From a virus, in the IMG/VR virus record IMGVR_UViG_3300029309_000166, positions 1 through 33,179 of that record: a stretch of 33,179 nucleotides of DNA, one strand, 5' to 3'. A program made the translations under genes and the position numbers. The notes under the pieces were generated by a model. That model made no database searches. It saw only the letters and a program-made list of their open reading frames with translations, and was not told the origin of the DNA. Shown piece after piece: positions 15,392-21,588 of this stretch. How positions within the stretch are numbered: the stretch's first letter is position 1; every line of letters begins with the position of its first letter.

Positions 15392-15555
15392 GTTAAATTT
15401 TTTACAAATTTAAAAAATAAAATTTACCTTTTACCGCCTTGTCCCCTTGACTTTTTTTTATAACCGTTTTGTCCCTTTGACGCATTTTTGGAATGAACTT
15501 GTGGACGCTTTTTTCTTTTGGGTCTAACGTAAGTGTGAACGATTTTTCTAGGCAC
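15388..15555 (-). CDS. Small very basic protein, possible frameshift at an A7 run
   Basis: A GTG start at 15555 overlaps the holin stop by 8 bases. It opens PRKIVHTYVRPKRKKRPQ, then VHSKNASKGQNGYKK, rich in Lys and Arg. The zero frame reaches a TGA at 15388 that overlaps the ATG of the fibre gene (ATGA), giving 55 residues. At the seven-A run (about 15453-15459), a -1 shift gives a shorter end SRGQGGKR (stop at 15425). That end resembles the C-termini of small basic proteins I recall from Bacteroidota phages. Whether the run marks a programmed shift, a base-call error or neither cannot be settled here. Function is unknown; nucleic-acid binding is plausible from charge. Confidence 0.6.
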
Positions 15556-15964
15556 TTTGTTTTATTTTTTCAAAACTACGTCCGCCAAAATATGCCACAA
15601 AAACAATTTGTAAAAGTTCCTTAATAATGTTAAGTTCATTTATTTGCATAAACCAACCAATGATAAAAGAAACACTTAAAAACAATAAAACAATCGGTCT
15701 GACATTTTTAGTCAACCAAGAACCCGTTGAATCCGCAACCCAACGTTTCGTCACCTCTTGCATTTCGACCAAATCCATTTCAAGAAGTTTTAACGCAGTT
15801 TCTTTGTCTTGTTGGGGTAACACCTCATCTTTTTCAATAAGACCCTTTAAAACGCCTAAAACACCCGTTGAAGGCAATGAATCACCAACTAAGTCAACAA
15901 TCTTTGACCCGCTATTCGACAAAAATTTGCCAACCTTTGTTTCAGAAAATTTTTTTTTGCTCAT
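15548..15964 (-). CDS. Holin-like membrane protein (138 aa)
   Basis: The protein resembles the 'holin of 3TMs' family (PF11351). A soluble amphipathic N-terminal half contains KVGKFLSNSGSKIVDLV and LLEMDLVEMQEVTKRW. It is followed by VRPIVLLFLSVSFIIGWFM, a clear membrane span, and a second hydrophobic segment IIKELLQIVFVAYFGGRSFEKI. The ADSTGSWLTKNVRP motif just before the span is characteristic. It would permeabilise the inner membrane to time lysis. The ATG abuts and overlaps the upstream endolysin stop by one base, forming a lysis pair. Confidence 0.85.
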   Translation of the reverse strand: MSKKKFSETKVGKFLSNSGSKIVDLVGDSLPSTGVLGVLKGLIEKDEVLPQQDKETALKLLEMDLVEMQEVTKRWVADSTGSWLTKNVRPIVLLFLSVSFIIGWFMQINELNIIKELLQIVFVAYFGGRSFEKIKQSA

Positions 15965-16326
15965 TATTTATAAGTCCAAATAACCTTTTTTGGTTTTTCG
16001 TCATCAATATCAATGTGGATAAATGAATTTGCAACACCGATTCTTGTAATACCTAATTGAAAACAACACTTTAAAAAATGAAATCTGTCTTGTGAATTTG
16101 TGATTGACACGTCAACCGCCAAACCTTTCATGTGTGATGAATCTTTAACGCCACCGATTTTTTTATTGTGTTTTTCTGTTCTATAACCAGAATTTATTTT
16201 CATAGGTTTTCCAAATCTGTCGCGTAATTCGTCAAGTATTTTTAAAAATGCTGGGTTCATTTTTGACCCAGAACCTTTTTTGTCTGGCGAATCAAATTCC
16301 GAAAGTGTAAACCATTTTAAATTCAT
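15964..16326 (-). CDS. M15-family peptidase, endolysin
   Basis: This 120-residue enzyme has the zinc-binding arrangement of the peptidase M15 D-Ala-D-Ala carboxypeptidase/L,D-peptidase fold: SSHMKGLAVDV (His65, Asp72) and FIHIDID (His104). The substrate-side motif KINSGYRTEKHNKKIGG is also typical of M15_3 phage lysins. No signal peptide is seen, so release by the adjacent holin is expected. It would cleave peptide stems of the thin peptidoglycan. It overlaps the outer-membrane-like gene upstream by 4 bases and the holin downstream by one. Confidence 0.92.
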   Translation of the reverse strand: MNLKWFTLSEFDSPDKKGSGSKMNPAFLKILDELRDRFGKPMKINSGYRTEKHNKKIGGVKDSSHMKGLAVDVSITNSQDRFHFLKCCFQLGITRIGVANSFIHIDIDDEKPKKVIWTYK

Positions 16327-17402
16327 AATTTATAATTAAGACCAACTTTCAGGTAAGACAATCTTTTGTCCCAAAATTTGGTCAGTTCATATTCTGCAAA
16401 TATACCAATTTTGCGCGACACGTCCCAACCGGTGTTCAATCCGACGTTATAATCTAACCAATCTTTTTTGTCAACGTAAAGTTCATAACTGTAATTATGG
16501 TCACCGATAACGTGTTCATGATAAGGCATTACGTTAAACCAAGAATGTAAATGAAATTTATCGCGATAGTGATAGAACGAACCACCGACGACAAAAGAAA
16601 GCGTTCCCAATGTTCCAATTTTATCAAGTTCCCGTTTGTTAAATTCGTTGACGATTGATTGATAAATGTTTCTTCTAAAGTCCGCGTCAGTATCGGCGAC
16701 CCTTTCGCCTTCAGGATTTAACCAATACCAATCAAAGTTGTCCAATTGACCGTCATTGTCATAATCTATTCCGTAATAATAATCAACAAATCCTTCAGAA
16801 TATGCCAAGTCCCACCAATTATTATTTTCTAAATATTCGTCAATTGGTAAATAACCAAATGGTTTGTGTGTTCTTAAATTAAGACCCGCCGACAATGATA
16901 ATTTTTTTATTGGAACTCTGAATCTTAAATCGGCACTTTTATAATTTAAATTTATTAAACCGTTGTTTTGTAACTCTAATTTTGTTGACCAATATTTGCC
17001 AGAATATCGGACAAAATATCTTTCATTTTTATATTCTCTGTTCTGTTGTTTTCCCTTACTGTATTGAAATAAATATTCTAAACCTTTAATTGAAGAACCG
17101 TTCGCATTTAAAGACAATTTTTCATTTCCTGAATAATATTTAGATTCTTTAAATTCATAATCCCAACGTGCAATTTTTCTGATTCCAAAAGTCACCAAAT
17201 AATCATTTGAAATTTCTGGCGAAACATTTATTAAGTCACCGCCTTGTGTAACGAAATAACGTTCCGGTTCAAACAATGGTGACGATTCTGAATATGAACC
17301 AAAAACGGTTGAATATTTTAAAAACTTTTTGACAAAATTGTCTTGACCATTTACGTTTGCGCTAATTAAAAAAACGCAAATTAACATTAATATTTTTTTC
17401 AT
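16323..17402 (-). CDS. Secreted outer-membrane beta-barrel-like protein (359 aa)
   Basis: A signal peptide is clear: MKKILMLICVFLISANVNG, then Gln-Asp. The mature protein is rich in alternating hydrophobic/aromatic strands (KGLEYLFQYSKGK, RYFVRYSGKYWSTKLELQN, LSLSAGLNLRT, IGIFAEYELTKFW, SYLKVGLNYKL). The C-terminal strand suggests an outer-membrane beta-barrel or a periplasmic beta-sandwich. An Asp-rich loop IDYDNDGQLDNFDWYW could bind calcium. It is encoded in the lysis operon directly before the endolysin, so it may aid outer-membrane disruption, block the receptor against superinfection, or alter the host envelope. No precise family is recognised. Confidence 0.6.
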   Translation of the reverse strand: MKKILMLICVFLISANVNGQDNFVKKFLKYSTVFGSYSESSPLFEPERYFVTQGGDLINVSPEISNDYLVTFGIRKIARWDYEFKESKYYSGNEKLSLNANGSSIKGLEYLFQYSKGKQQNREYKNERYFVRYSGKYWSTKLELQNNGLINLNYKSADLRFRVPIKKLSLSAGLNLRTHKPFGYLPIDEYLENNNWWDLAYSEGFVDYYYGIDYDNDGQLDNFDWYWLNPEGERVADTDADFRRNIYQSIVNEFNKRELDKIGTLGTLSFVVGGSFYHYRDKFHLHSWFNVMPYHEHVIGDHNYSYELYVDKKDWLDYNVGLNTGWDVSRKIGIFAEYELTKFWDKRLSYLKVGLNYKL

Positions 17403-17411
17403 AATTATAAA

Positions 17412-17750
17412 TTAAAATTTTTGTGATAAAATTTCTTCGATAAATTTATTAATTGTTTTTTCCCAATCGTCCGGCAATTCTAAAAGAATATTTGCTTCAA
17501 TTCTCGTTTCTTCATTGCCGTTATTAAATAGAATAATTGTTGGAACTGTTGTCACAGATTCTTTGAAAAATATTTTTGAATCTTTTGTTATGTCAAAAAT
17601 GTGTGTATTGTATTTTTTAAAATTATTTAGTTCGGCACTTTTGACAAAATCTGCGGTAAATTGAACGATTGAAATTCCTTCTTTATATTGTTGCGCTTTT
17701 AGGCAAAAGCAAATAAAAAAAACAACGATAAAAGAAATAAATTTTTTCAT
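17412..17750 (-). CDS. Exported thioredoxin-fold protein lacking CxxC (112 aa)
   Basis: A signal peptide (MKKFISFIVVFFICFCLKAQ) precedes a thioredoxin-like domain. The strand SIVQFTADF corresponds to the active-site strand, and SVTTVPTIILFNNG carries the cis-proline (Pro70) of the fold. However, the expected WCGPC position reads ADFVKS (33-38), with no cysteine, so redox catalysis is unlikely. The domain may be a scaffold or binding module in the periplasm. It is encoded 9 bases upstream of the outer-membrane-like gene and abuts the coiled-coil membrane gene. Confidence 0.7.
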   Translation of the reverse strand: MKKFISFIVVFFICFCLKAQQYKEGISIVQFTADFVKSAELNNFKKYNTHIFDITKDSKIFFKESVTTVPTIILFNNGNEETRIEANILLELPDDWEKTINKFIEEILSQKF

Positions 17751-18023
17751 TTAATTTTTCATATCATAAATCCTGACTTCTAATTTTTCTAATGTTTCTT
17801 TTATTTCTTTTACGTCTTCTTGTGTGGTCATAATTGCTTCACGAATTAATTTGTCTTTTAATTCATATTCTGTTTTTGATACTTCAGCAATGGGAAGTTC
17901 TTTTGCGTCTTTTATATCGCTTTGAATTGTTGCATACATCAACGTCATTGAAACGCAGAAAGTGACAACAATCACGATTGTTTTTAAATCTAGTGTTAAT
18001 TTTGTTGATTCGTTTACTTCCAT
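17751..18023 (-). CDS. Membrane-anchored coiled-coil protein (90 aa)
   Basis: I chose the ATG at 18023 (MEVNEST); an ATG three codons earlier is also possible. A single membrane segment (TIVIVVTFCVSMTLMYATI, about 16-36) is followed by a long charged region with heptad spacing (LIREAIMTTQEDVKEIKETLEKLEVRIYDMKN), suggesting an oligomeric coiled coil on the periplasmic or cytoplasmic face. The second gene of the lysis operon, it could be an antiholin, a spanin-like linker or a second holin. The architecture is clear; the role is inferred from context. Confidence 0.65.
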   Translation of the reverse strand: MEVNESTKLTLDLKTIVIVVTFCVSMTLMYATIQSDIKDAKELPIAEVSKTEYELKDKLIREAIMTTQEDVKEIKETLEKLEVRIYDMKN

Positions 18024-18151
18024 TTGCAACATTTCGCATGTAAATAATCTTCTTTATAAACTCGACATTTACAACAAATTTTCATTTTGTTTAAAAGTGT
18101 GTTCCAACGCCAAATCAAACCGAATTTAATAATTTCAAGAATTCTTTTCAT
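18014..18151 (-). CDS. Small zinc-ribbon-like protein (45 aa)
   Basis: An ATG at 18151 opens a 45-codon frame ending at 18014, overlapping the next gene's ATG by 10 bases. The N-terminal half is basic and aromatic (KRILEIIKFGLIWRW). The C-terminal half has CCKC (26-29) and HAKCC (39, 41-42), giving a possible CxxC...HxxC metal site. It is the first gene behind a promoter and only 4 bases follow the -7 element, implying a leaderless or near-leaderless message. It opens the lysis operon; function is unknown. Confidence 0.65.
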   Translation of the reverse strand: MKRILEIIKFGLIWRWNTLLNKMKICCKCRVYKEDYLHAKCCKWK

Positions 18152-18155
18152 GTGA

Positions 18156-18163
18156 CAAATTTA
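18156..18163 (-). promoter_or_regulatory. Promoter -7 element of the lysis operon
   Basis: Minus-strand TAAATTTG matches TAnnTTTG and is followed by four bases and the ATG of the zinc-ribbon-like gene. A TTTG lies 24 bases upstream (18191-18188), longer than the ideal spacing. The site stands directly behind the ncRNA terminator, as expected for a new transcription unit. Confidence 0.6.
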
Positions 18164-18187
18164 ATCAAAAAAAAAATAAAATTTTTG

Positions 18188-18216
18188 CAAAAAAAAACCC
18201 CCTAATAAAAGGGGGT
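18188..18216 (-). terminator. Rho-independent terminator after the structured RNA
   Basis: Minus-strand ACCCCC (18216-18211), a loop of eight bases and GGGGG (18202-18198) are followed by a run of T (complement of the A-run 18189-18197). It closes the structured-RNA unit and insulates the lysis operon promoter just downstream. Confidence 0.9.
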
Positions 18217-18659
18217 ATATTAAAACAAATAAAAGTTCAAGGCGCGTCATTAGGTTAATATAAAACTGCAACACTCAATTTTTATAACCTCGTCGTTGTT
18301 GCCGACTTCCCAATAAATCAGTTATTCACGCTCATTATTCTACTCCAACGCTTTAATGAAAGTTTTTGAGATATGCTTTGCGTTCCCACGCTTTTTTCAA
18401 CCTCGCTTGGCAACACCTTTTTGTCATTGTCGTTGGATTAAAAAATCAAATAATGAATTCTTTTTTTTTAAACCTTCCGCGTCGTAACCTTTTGACTACA
18501 CCCCTAGAGGCGGGGGGATTCGAACCCCCACTACGTTATCCTGTTCCTCAATTGTTTTTGCAAACCCTATAATTAAAATCTCACCTTTAATCAAGGTTTG
18601 TATTGACCAAGTTTTAAACTTTTATTTGTATTTCAATGAACGTTTGTAATTAATAATTA
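18190..18659 (-). ncRNA. Structured RNA with circularly permuted tRNA/tmRNA-like elbow
   Basis: This stretch lacks a convincing gene but has its own promoter (18665-18695) and terminator. On the minus strand a T-arm GGGGG-TTCGAAT-CCCCC (18529-18513) is followed at once by CGCCTCT and AGGGGTG. These pair as a 7-bp acceptor stem with a G3:U70 wobble, the alanine identity element used by tRNA-Ala and tmRNA. Next come TA and a D-arm GTC-AAAAGGTTAC-GAC (18496-18481) with U8, A14, G18G19 and A21 in place. The 3' half thus precedes the 5' half. The RNA ends pair over 15 bp (18226-18240 with 18614-18628, one G:U). A 12-bp hairpin lies at 18559-18600, and GCGT-GGGA-ACGC is also visible. Two-piece tmRNA genes are permuted this way. 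Against it: a single A at the junction leaves no separate discriminator and CCA, and no typical ALAA tag is found. A GOLLD/ROOL-like giant RNA or an attachment-site remnant are alternatives. Confidence 0.6.
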
Positions 18660-18664
18660 CACGG

Positions 18665-18695
18665 CTAAATTAAAACAATTTTTTAATATACCAAA
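18665..18695 (-). promoter_or_regulatory. Early-type promoter of the structured RNA
   Basis: Minus-strand TTTG (18695-18692), a 19-base spacer starting GTATATTAAAAAATTG and TAATTTAG (18672-18665) match the extended pattern found at 5650, 23297, 23902 and 31516. Transcription would begin near 18659, about 130 bases before the T-arm. No frame follows, so the product is most likely an RNA. Confidence 0.65.
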
Positions 18696-18724
18696 CATTT
18701 TTTAAAAAAAAATAAAATTATTTT

Positions 18725-19648
18725 TCAATTTATTTCTTCAACAACGTTTGTAACAGAGATAATTGCGCGGAAATAATAATGGTCTTCGTCCGCGTCTTGG
18801 AAGTATTTGACCGCAATATTTGTGATTTCAGTATTGTTTATATTATTAAAATCAGTCGTAAAATTATTATTTTGTTGACGAAACCAAGTGTTTAAATTTA
18901 CTTTTAAAGCGTAAGTTATTTGTCCAACAATATTATTTAAAACAAGTTCCCCGCCACCCGAACCAATTACACGGTCAACAACTTCGATTTTTGTGACCAC
19001 TTCATTAATTGGGTTTTGTTGATTATTAAGTGTTTCTTCTTGTGTGTCTGAATAAATATGAATAAAAGGAAAAACGGGTTTTGGAATAACTCGGTTGTAA
19101 ATCCTTAAAGGTTTTATCATGTTAGGGTCAACTTTGTGCAATTGAATATTGTCAATAAAAAAACCATTTGTCGCAGACGTTGTTGAATAGATAGCAAAAT
19201 TTTGAACATAACTTCCGCCCAAAGGAATCTTTAATAAAACTGCGTTATAACCTTCTTCAATCAATCGTCCGTTTGGCGCGTCAAAGGTTAAATAATTATT
19301 ATTCCCAAATTCATTGACAACGTCTTTGTTTATATTTGTTGGATTTATAAACGCTAAACCGTTTGTTTGAAGATTTTCAACTTTGAAAGATAAAACATAA
19401 TATTGTCCTTTAGTAATAAAATTTTGAAAAAATTGGTCTTCAGGTCTAATCATGCCTTCTTGACTGTCTGCATAAAAAAAAGCACCTCGACCAGCAACAA
19501 AAGAAAAATCACCCGTTGCAACCCAATTATTAGTTGGGTCAATAATTCCGCTATCCTCAATTAAATTATCTGAAACAAATTTCCAAATCGGACTTTGATT
19601 TATAGCGGTCAAAAGTCCGCGTCTGACGTATTGTATTATTCCCCTCAT
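18725..19648 (-). CDS. Tail terminator protein with inserted jelly-roll domain (307 aa)
   Basis: The two ends look like one small tail terminator protein. MRGIIQYVRRGLLTAIN (1-17) and RIYNRVIPKPVFPFIHIYSD, TEVVTKIEVVDRVIGSGGGEL-like segments (182-235) and a C-terminal beta region together make about 145 residues, the usual length. Residues about 19-178 interrupt it with a carbohydrate-binding-like module (NLIEDSGIIDPTNNWVATGD, KGQYYVLSFKVENLQ, GGSYVQNFAIY, GFFIDNIQL). The GxxIDNxxL ending is characteristic of CBM_4_9-like jelly rolls. The protein would cap the tail tube and join it to the head, with the insert displayed outward. It overlaps the gp10-like gene by 4 bases. Confidence 0.75.
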   Translation of the reverse strand: MRGIIQYVRRGLLTAINQSPIWKFVSDNLIEDSGIIDPTNNWVATGDFSFVAGRGAFFYADSQEGMIRPEDQFFQNFITKGQYYVLSFKVENLQTNGLAFINPTNINKDVVNEFGNNNYLTFDAPNGRLIEEGYNAVLLKIPLGGSYVQNFAIYSTTSATNGFFIDNIQLHKVDPNMIKPLRIYNRVIPKPVFPFIHIYSDTQEETLNNQQNPINEVVTKIEVVDRVIGSGGGELVLNNIVGQITYALKVNLNTWFRQQNNNFTTDFNNINNTEITNIAVKYFQDADEDHYYFRAIISVTNVVEEIN

Positions 19649-20103
19649 TGAATTCGTTTTAATTTAGATTTGATTGTTGAAATAAGTTTGGGAATGTGTT
19701 GTTTTACTGCCGGAAATAAGAATGGTTGAGGTGGCATATAACCCGCCTTTGAACCTTTGAATTGTTTTGCGTAACCTTCAGGAATTCCAAGTTCTTTTAA
19801 AAATTTTAAAGACACAAAACGACCCGTTCCAAATTCAACATAAGGCGCATATTTTTTTGAAAATTCAACAAACGCGTTTTGCATTTGAACACCAAATTTA
19901 ACGGATTGTCTTAAACCACCACCACGCATTTTTGGATTCTTATTAACCGGCGCGTTTTGAACTGAAGTTTTTGCAATGCTCATGATTGTTTTTGCCACTT
20001 CATTTTTGACCGTGACGTTCATTCCTTTTGCTTTTTTCAAAAGTTTATTTGCGTTTGCTAAATCGCCTTTGTTAAGTTTGATTTCAAATGTTTTTTTACT
20101 CAT
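19645..20103 (-). CDS. HK97 gp10-family tail completion protein (152 aa)
   Basis: The sequence follows the HK97-gp10 family of siphovirus tail-completion proteins. A helical N-terminus (KTIMSIAKTSVQNAPVNKNP) precedes GGGLRQSVKF, a FVEFSKKYAPYVEFGTGRFV strand pair with the conserved YAPYVEFGT motif, and MPPQPFLFPAVKQH near the C-terminus. It acts at the head-tail junction. Length is normal. It overlaps the head closure gene by 8 bases and the tail terminator gene by 4, in the usual gene order. Confidence 0.92.
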   Translation of the reverse strand: MSKKTFEIKLNKGDLANANKLLKKAKGMNVTVKNEVAKTIMSIAKTSVQNAPVNKNPKMRGGGLRQSVKFGVQMQNAFVEFSKKYAPYVEFGTGRFVSLKFLKELGIPEGYAKQFKGSKAGYMPPQPFLFPAVKQHIPKLISTIKSKLKRIQ

Positions 20104-20452
20104 TGTCTAGTTTTGTTGCTTCAATAATTATATAATCATTAATGTCATATTCATAAACTTTATTCATTTTAAATTTTTGTGAATCATAAATAATAAAATC
20201 ACCTAAATCATAATTATTATTTAATGATTTTTTTCTAACGATAAAAGACGCCAAAACTTTATTGACGGGTTCACCAAATTGGTCTTTTATTGCTGAATTT
20301 TTAAAAGAAACTTTTGCCCATATCGTCGCAGTTGTTGTTGTTCCCGTGATTGAATATTCACCATACGAATTTGGTCTGTCATCTACTGCACCCGTTCCAA
20401 ACAAAGTGTTTCTAACAATTTGAATTCTTTTATTTAATTTTCCAACATTCAT
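20096..20452 (-). CDS. Head closure (head-tail joining) protein (118 aa)
   Basis: The protein matches the phage head-tail joining family (PF05521, SPP1 gp16-like): GKLNKRIQIVRN at the N-terminus, an ATIWAKVSFKNS strand, FIVRKKSLNNNYDLGDFIIYDSQKFKMNKV in the middle and YIIIEATKLD at the end. It seals the connector after DNA packaging and provides the tail docking surface. It overlaps the connector gene by one base. Confidence 0.88.
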   Translation of the reverse strand: MNVGKLNKRIQIVRNTLFGTGAVDDRPNSYGEYSITGTTTTATIWAKVSFKNSAIKDQFGEPVNKVLASFIVRKKSLNNNYDLGDFIIYDSQKFKMNKVYEYDINDYIIIEATKLDNE

Positions 20453-20994
20453 TAAACATACATTGATTTAAAACCAGCAACCAAATTTTTTGCGCCAATA
20501 GGAATTGAATTTATTGTTTGACCAATTACATAATTAGTTCTATTTTCATATAAATCAGCAACGATAATTTTGATTGCATGGTGAACCGCATTTATTTGAA
20601 TGTCGTCTTGTTCTGCAATTGATTTTGTGTTATATGTAACAATTACATTTTTTGCGTTTGTTTGTTTTAAATCAATGCTTTTGTTTTTGATTCCGTTAAC
20701 CTCATAACTTCCGGTTTCTAAATTTAACCCGTCAACTTGAACGTTAGTGATTGAATTTATTGGTGAAAATGGAATATCAAATTTTCCGGTTTCTGACAAT
20801 GGTATATAATATTTTCTGCTTTTTGCAACTAGGTCACGCGACAAATAATTTTCTAAATAAACACGCGCTGAAGTAATCATGTTTTGAATCAAGGTGTCGT
20901 CGTCTGAATAATCAATTTTTAAATAAGATTTTACATCTGCGGTTGACAAAGACAAAGAACCCGTTTCGGAATCAACTGAAATTTCTCTATACAT
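20452..20994 (-). CDS. Head-tail connector, gp6/Phage_connect_1-like (180 aa)
   Basis: The start TADVKSYLKIDYSDDDTLIQNMITSARVYLENYLSRDL is the typical pattern of phage gp6-like head-tail connectors, which form a dodecameric ring under the portal. The beta insertion (FDIPFSPINSITNVQVDG) and a C-terminal helix with YENRTNYVIG are also usual. It resumes the structural operon after the accessory cassette and a terminator (21016-21047), and is about 3.4 kb from the capsid gene, an unusual distance. A TATCTTTA site upstream could serve as promoter but is weak. Confidence 0.9.
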   Translation of the reverse strand: MYREISVDSETGSLSLSTADVKSYLKIDYSDDDTLIQNMITSARVYLENYLSRDLVAKSRKYYIPLSETGKFDIPFSPINSITNVQVDGLNLETGSYEVNGIKNKSIDLKQTNAKNVIVTYNTKSIAEQDDIQINAVHHAIKIIVADLYENRTNYVIGQTINSIPIGAKNLVAGFKSMYV

Positions 20995-21015
20995 AACAAA
21001 ATTTTTTGTAAAGAT

Positions 21016-21047
21016 AAAAAAAAAGGGTCACTTTAATTGTGACCCTT
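21016..21047 (-). terminator. Terminator after PD-(D/E)XK gene
   Basis: Minus-strand AAGGGTCAC (21047-21039), a 7-base loop and GTGACCCTT (21031-21023) form a perfect 9-bp stem followed by a T-run. It separates the accessory cassette from the connector operon. Confidence 0.93.
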
Positions 21048-21080
21048 CAAAACCAACTCTTGTTATATTATTAATGAAAA

Positions 21081-21479
21081 CTAATAGAACAACGCGAAGT
21101 TATTAAAATTATTTTTATATTTTCCGTCAATGTTGATTCTAACTGTTTTTTGTTGATAATTTTTTATTATAAAAAACCCGTTTAACTGTTTGTGATATAT
21201 AGCAAAAAAATCAACTTCATGCGCCGTGTAAAAATCATTTCCGGTTCTCAAATTAACTTTGATTGAATTTTTGCCCTTCGTTTTTTTTCTTTTGTGAATG
21301 GATTTGATTTGAATTTTTAACAACTTATTGTGATTGTCTAAAACACAATCATAAGGCGAAGAATCTAACAACGGCATTGATATTGAAAAACCTTTTTGCA
21401 TACTTAACACGGCGAATTTATATTCAGCAAGACAACCAATTAAGTTGTTGTCAAACGCGTTTAACGACGATATAAGCAA
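21081..21479 (-). CDS. PD-(D/E)XK endonuclease-like protein (132 aa), TTG start
   Basis: The residues fit the group I intron-associated PD-(D/E)XK endonuclease family: Glu19 in LIGCLAEYKFAVLSMQKG, Asp44 in SPYDCVL, and IQIKS with Gln57 and Lys59 (Gln replacing the usual Glu). The family's N-terminal helix must be included. No ATG precedes it, so TTG at 21479 (or another non-ATG codon further upstream) is the likely start. The gene is flanked by terminators on both sides, so it forms a single-gene unit. Such genes often move independently; a self-mobilising or anti-host nuclease role is inferred. Confidence 0.65.
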   Translation of the reverse strand: MLISSLNAFDNNLIGCLAEYKFAVLSMQKGFSISMPLLDSSPYDCVLDNHNKLLKIQIKSIHKRKKTKGKNSIKVNLRTGNDFYTAHEVDFFAIYHKQLNGFFIIKNYQQKTVRINIDGKYKNNFNNFALFY

Positions 21480-21520
21480 CGTTAAGGGGTTTTTTTGGTT
21501 AGTTGGTATAAAGTTAAGGA

Positions 21521-21557
21521 AAAATAAAAAAACCCCCTTAAATCAATTAAGAGGGTT
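21521..21557 (-). terminator. Terminator upstream of PD-(D/E)XK gene
   Basis: An 11-bp stem (21557-21547 with 21541-21531, one G:T) and 5-base loop are followed on the minus strand by TTTTT-A-TTTT. It ends the transcript of the membrane miniprotein genes. Confidence 0.92.
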
Positions 21558-21588
21558 TCAAACATAAAAAACAAGAAAAAAATTATTC

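Noticed and set aside
18499-18529. Phage attachment site copied from a host tRNA 3' end
   Set aside because: Not fully excluded, but there is no integrase, and the D-arm directly downstream is not explained by this idea.
18366-18572. Plus-strand 68-codon frame across the structured RNA
   Set aside because: It reads through the T-arm and acceptor region on the wrong strand, has no recognisable motif, and every real gene in the window is on the minus strand.
18481-18600. Ordinary tRNA gene ending at the T-arm
   Set aside because: No 5' acceptor strand complementary to CGCCTCT and no anticodon arm lie upstream of the T-arm. The matching strand and D-arm lie downstream instead.
18214-18692. Extra 12-bp complement between 18214-18225 and 18681-18692 as a continuation of the RNA closing helix
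   Set aside because: The right arm lies inside the promoter, upstream of the predicted transcription start, and A/T-rich matches of this length can arise by chance.
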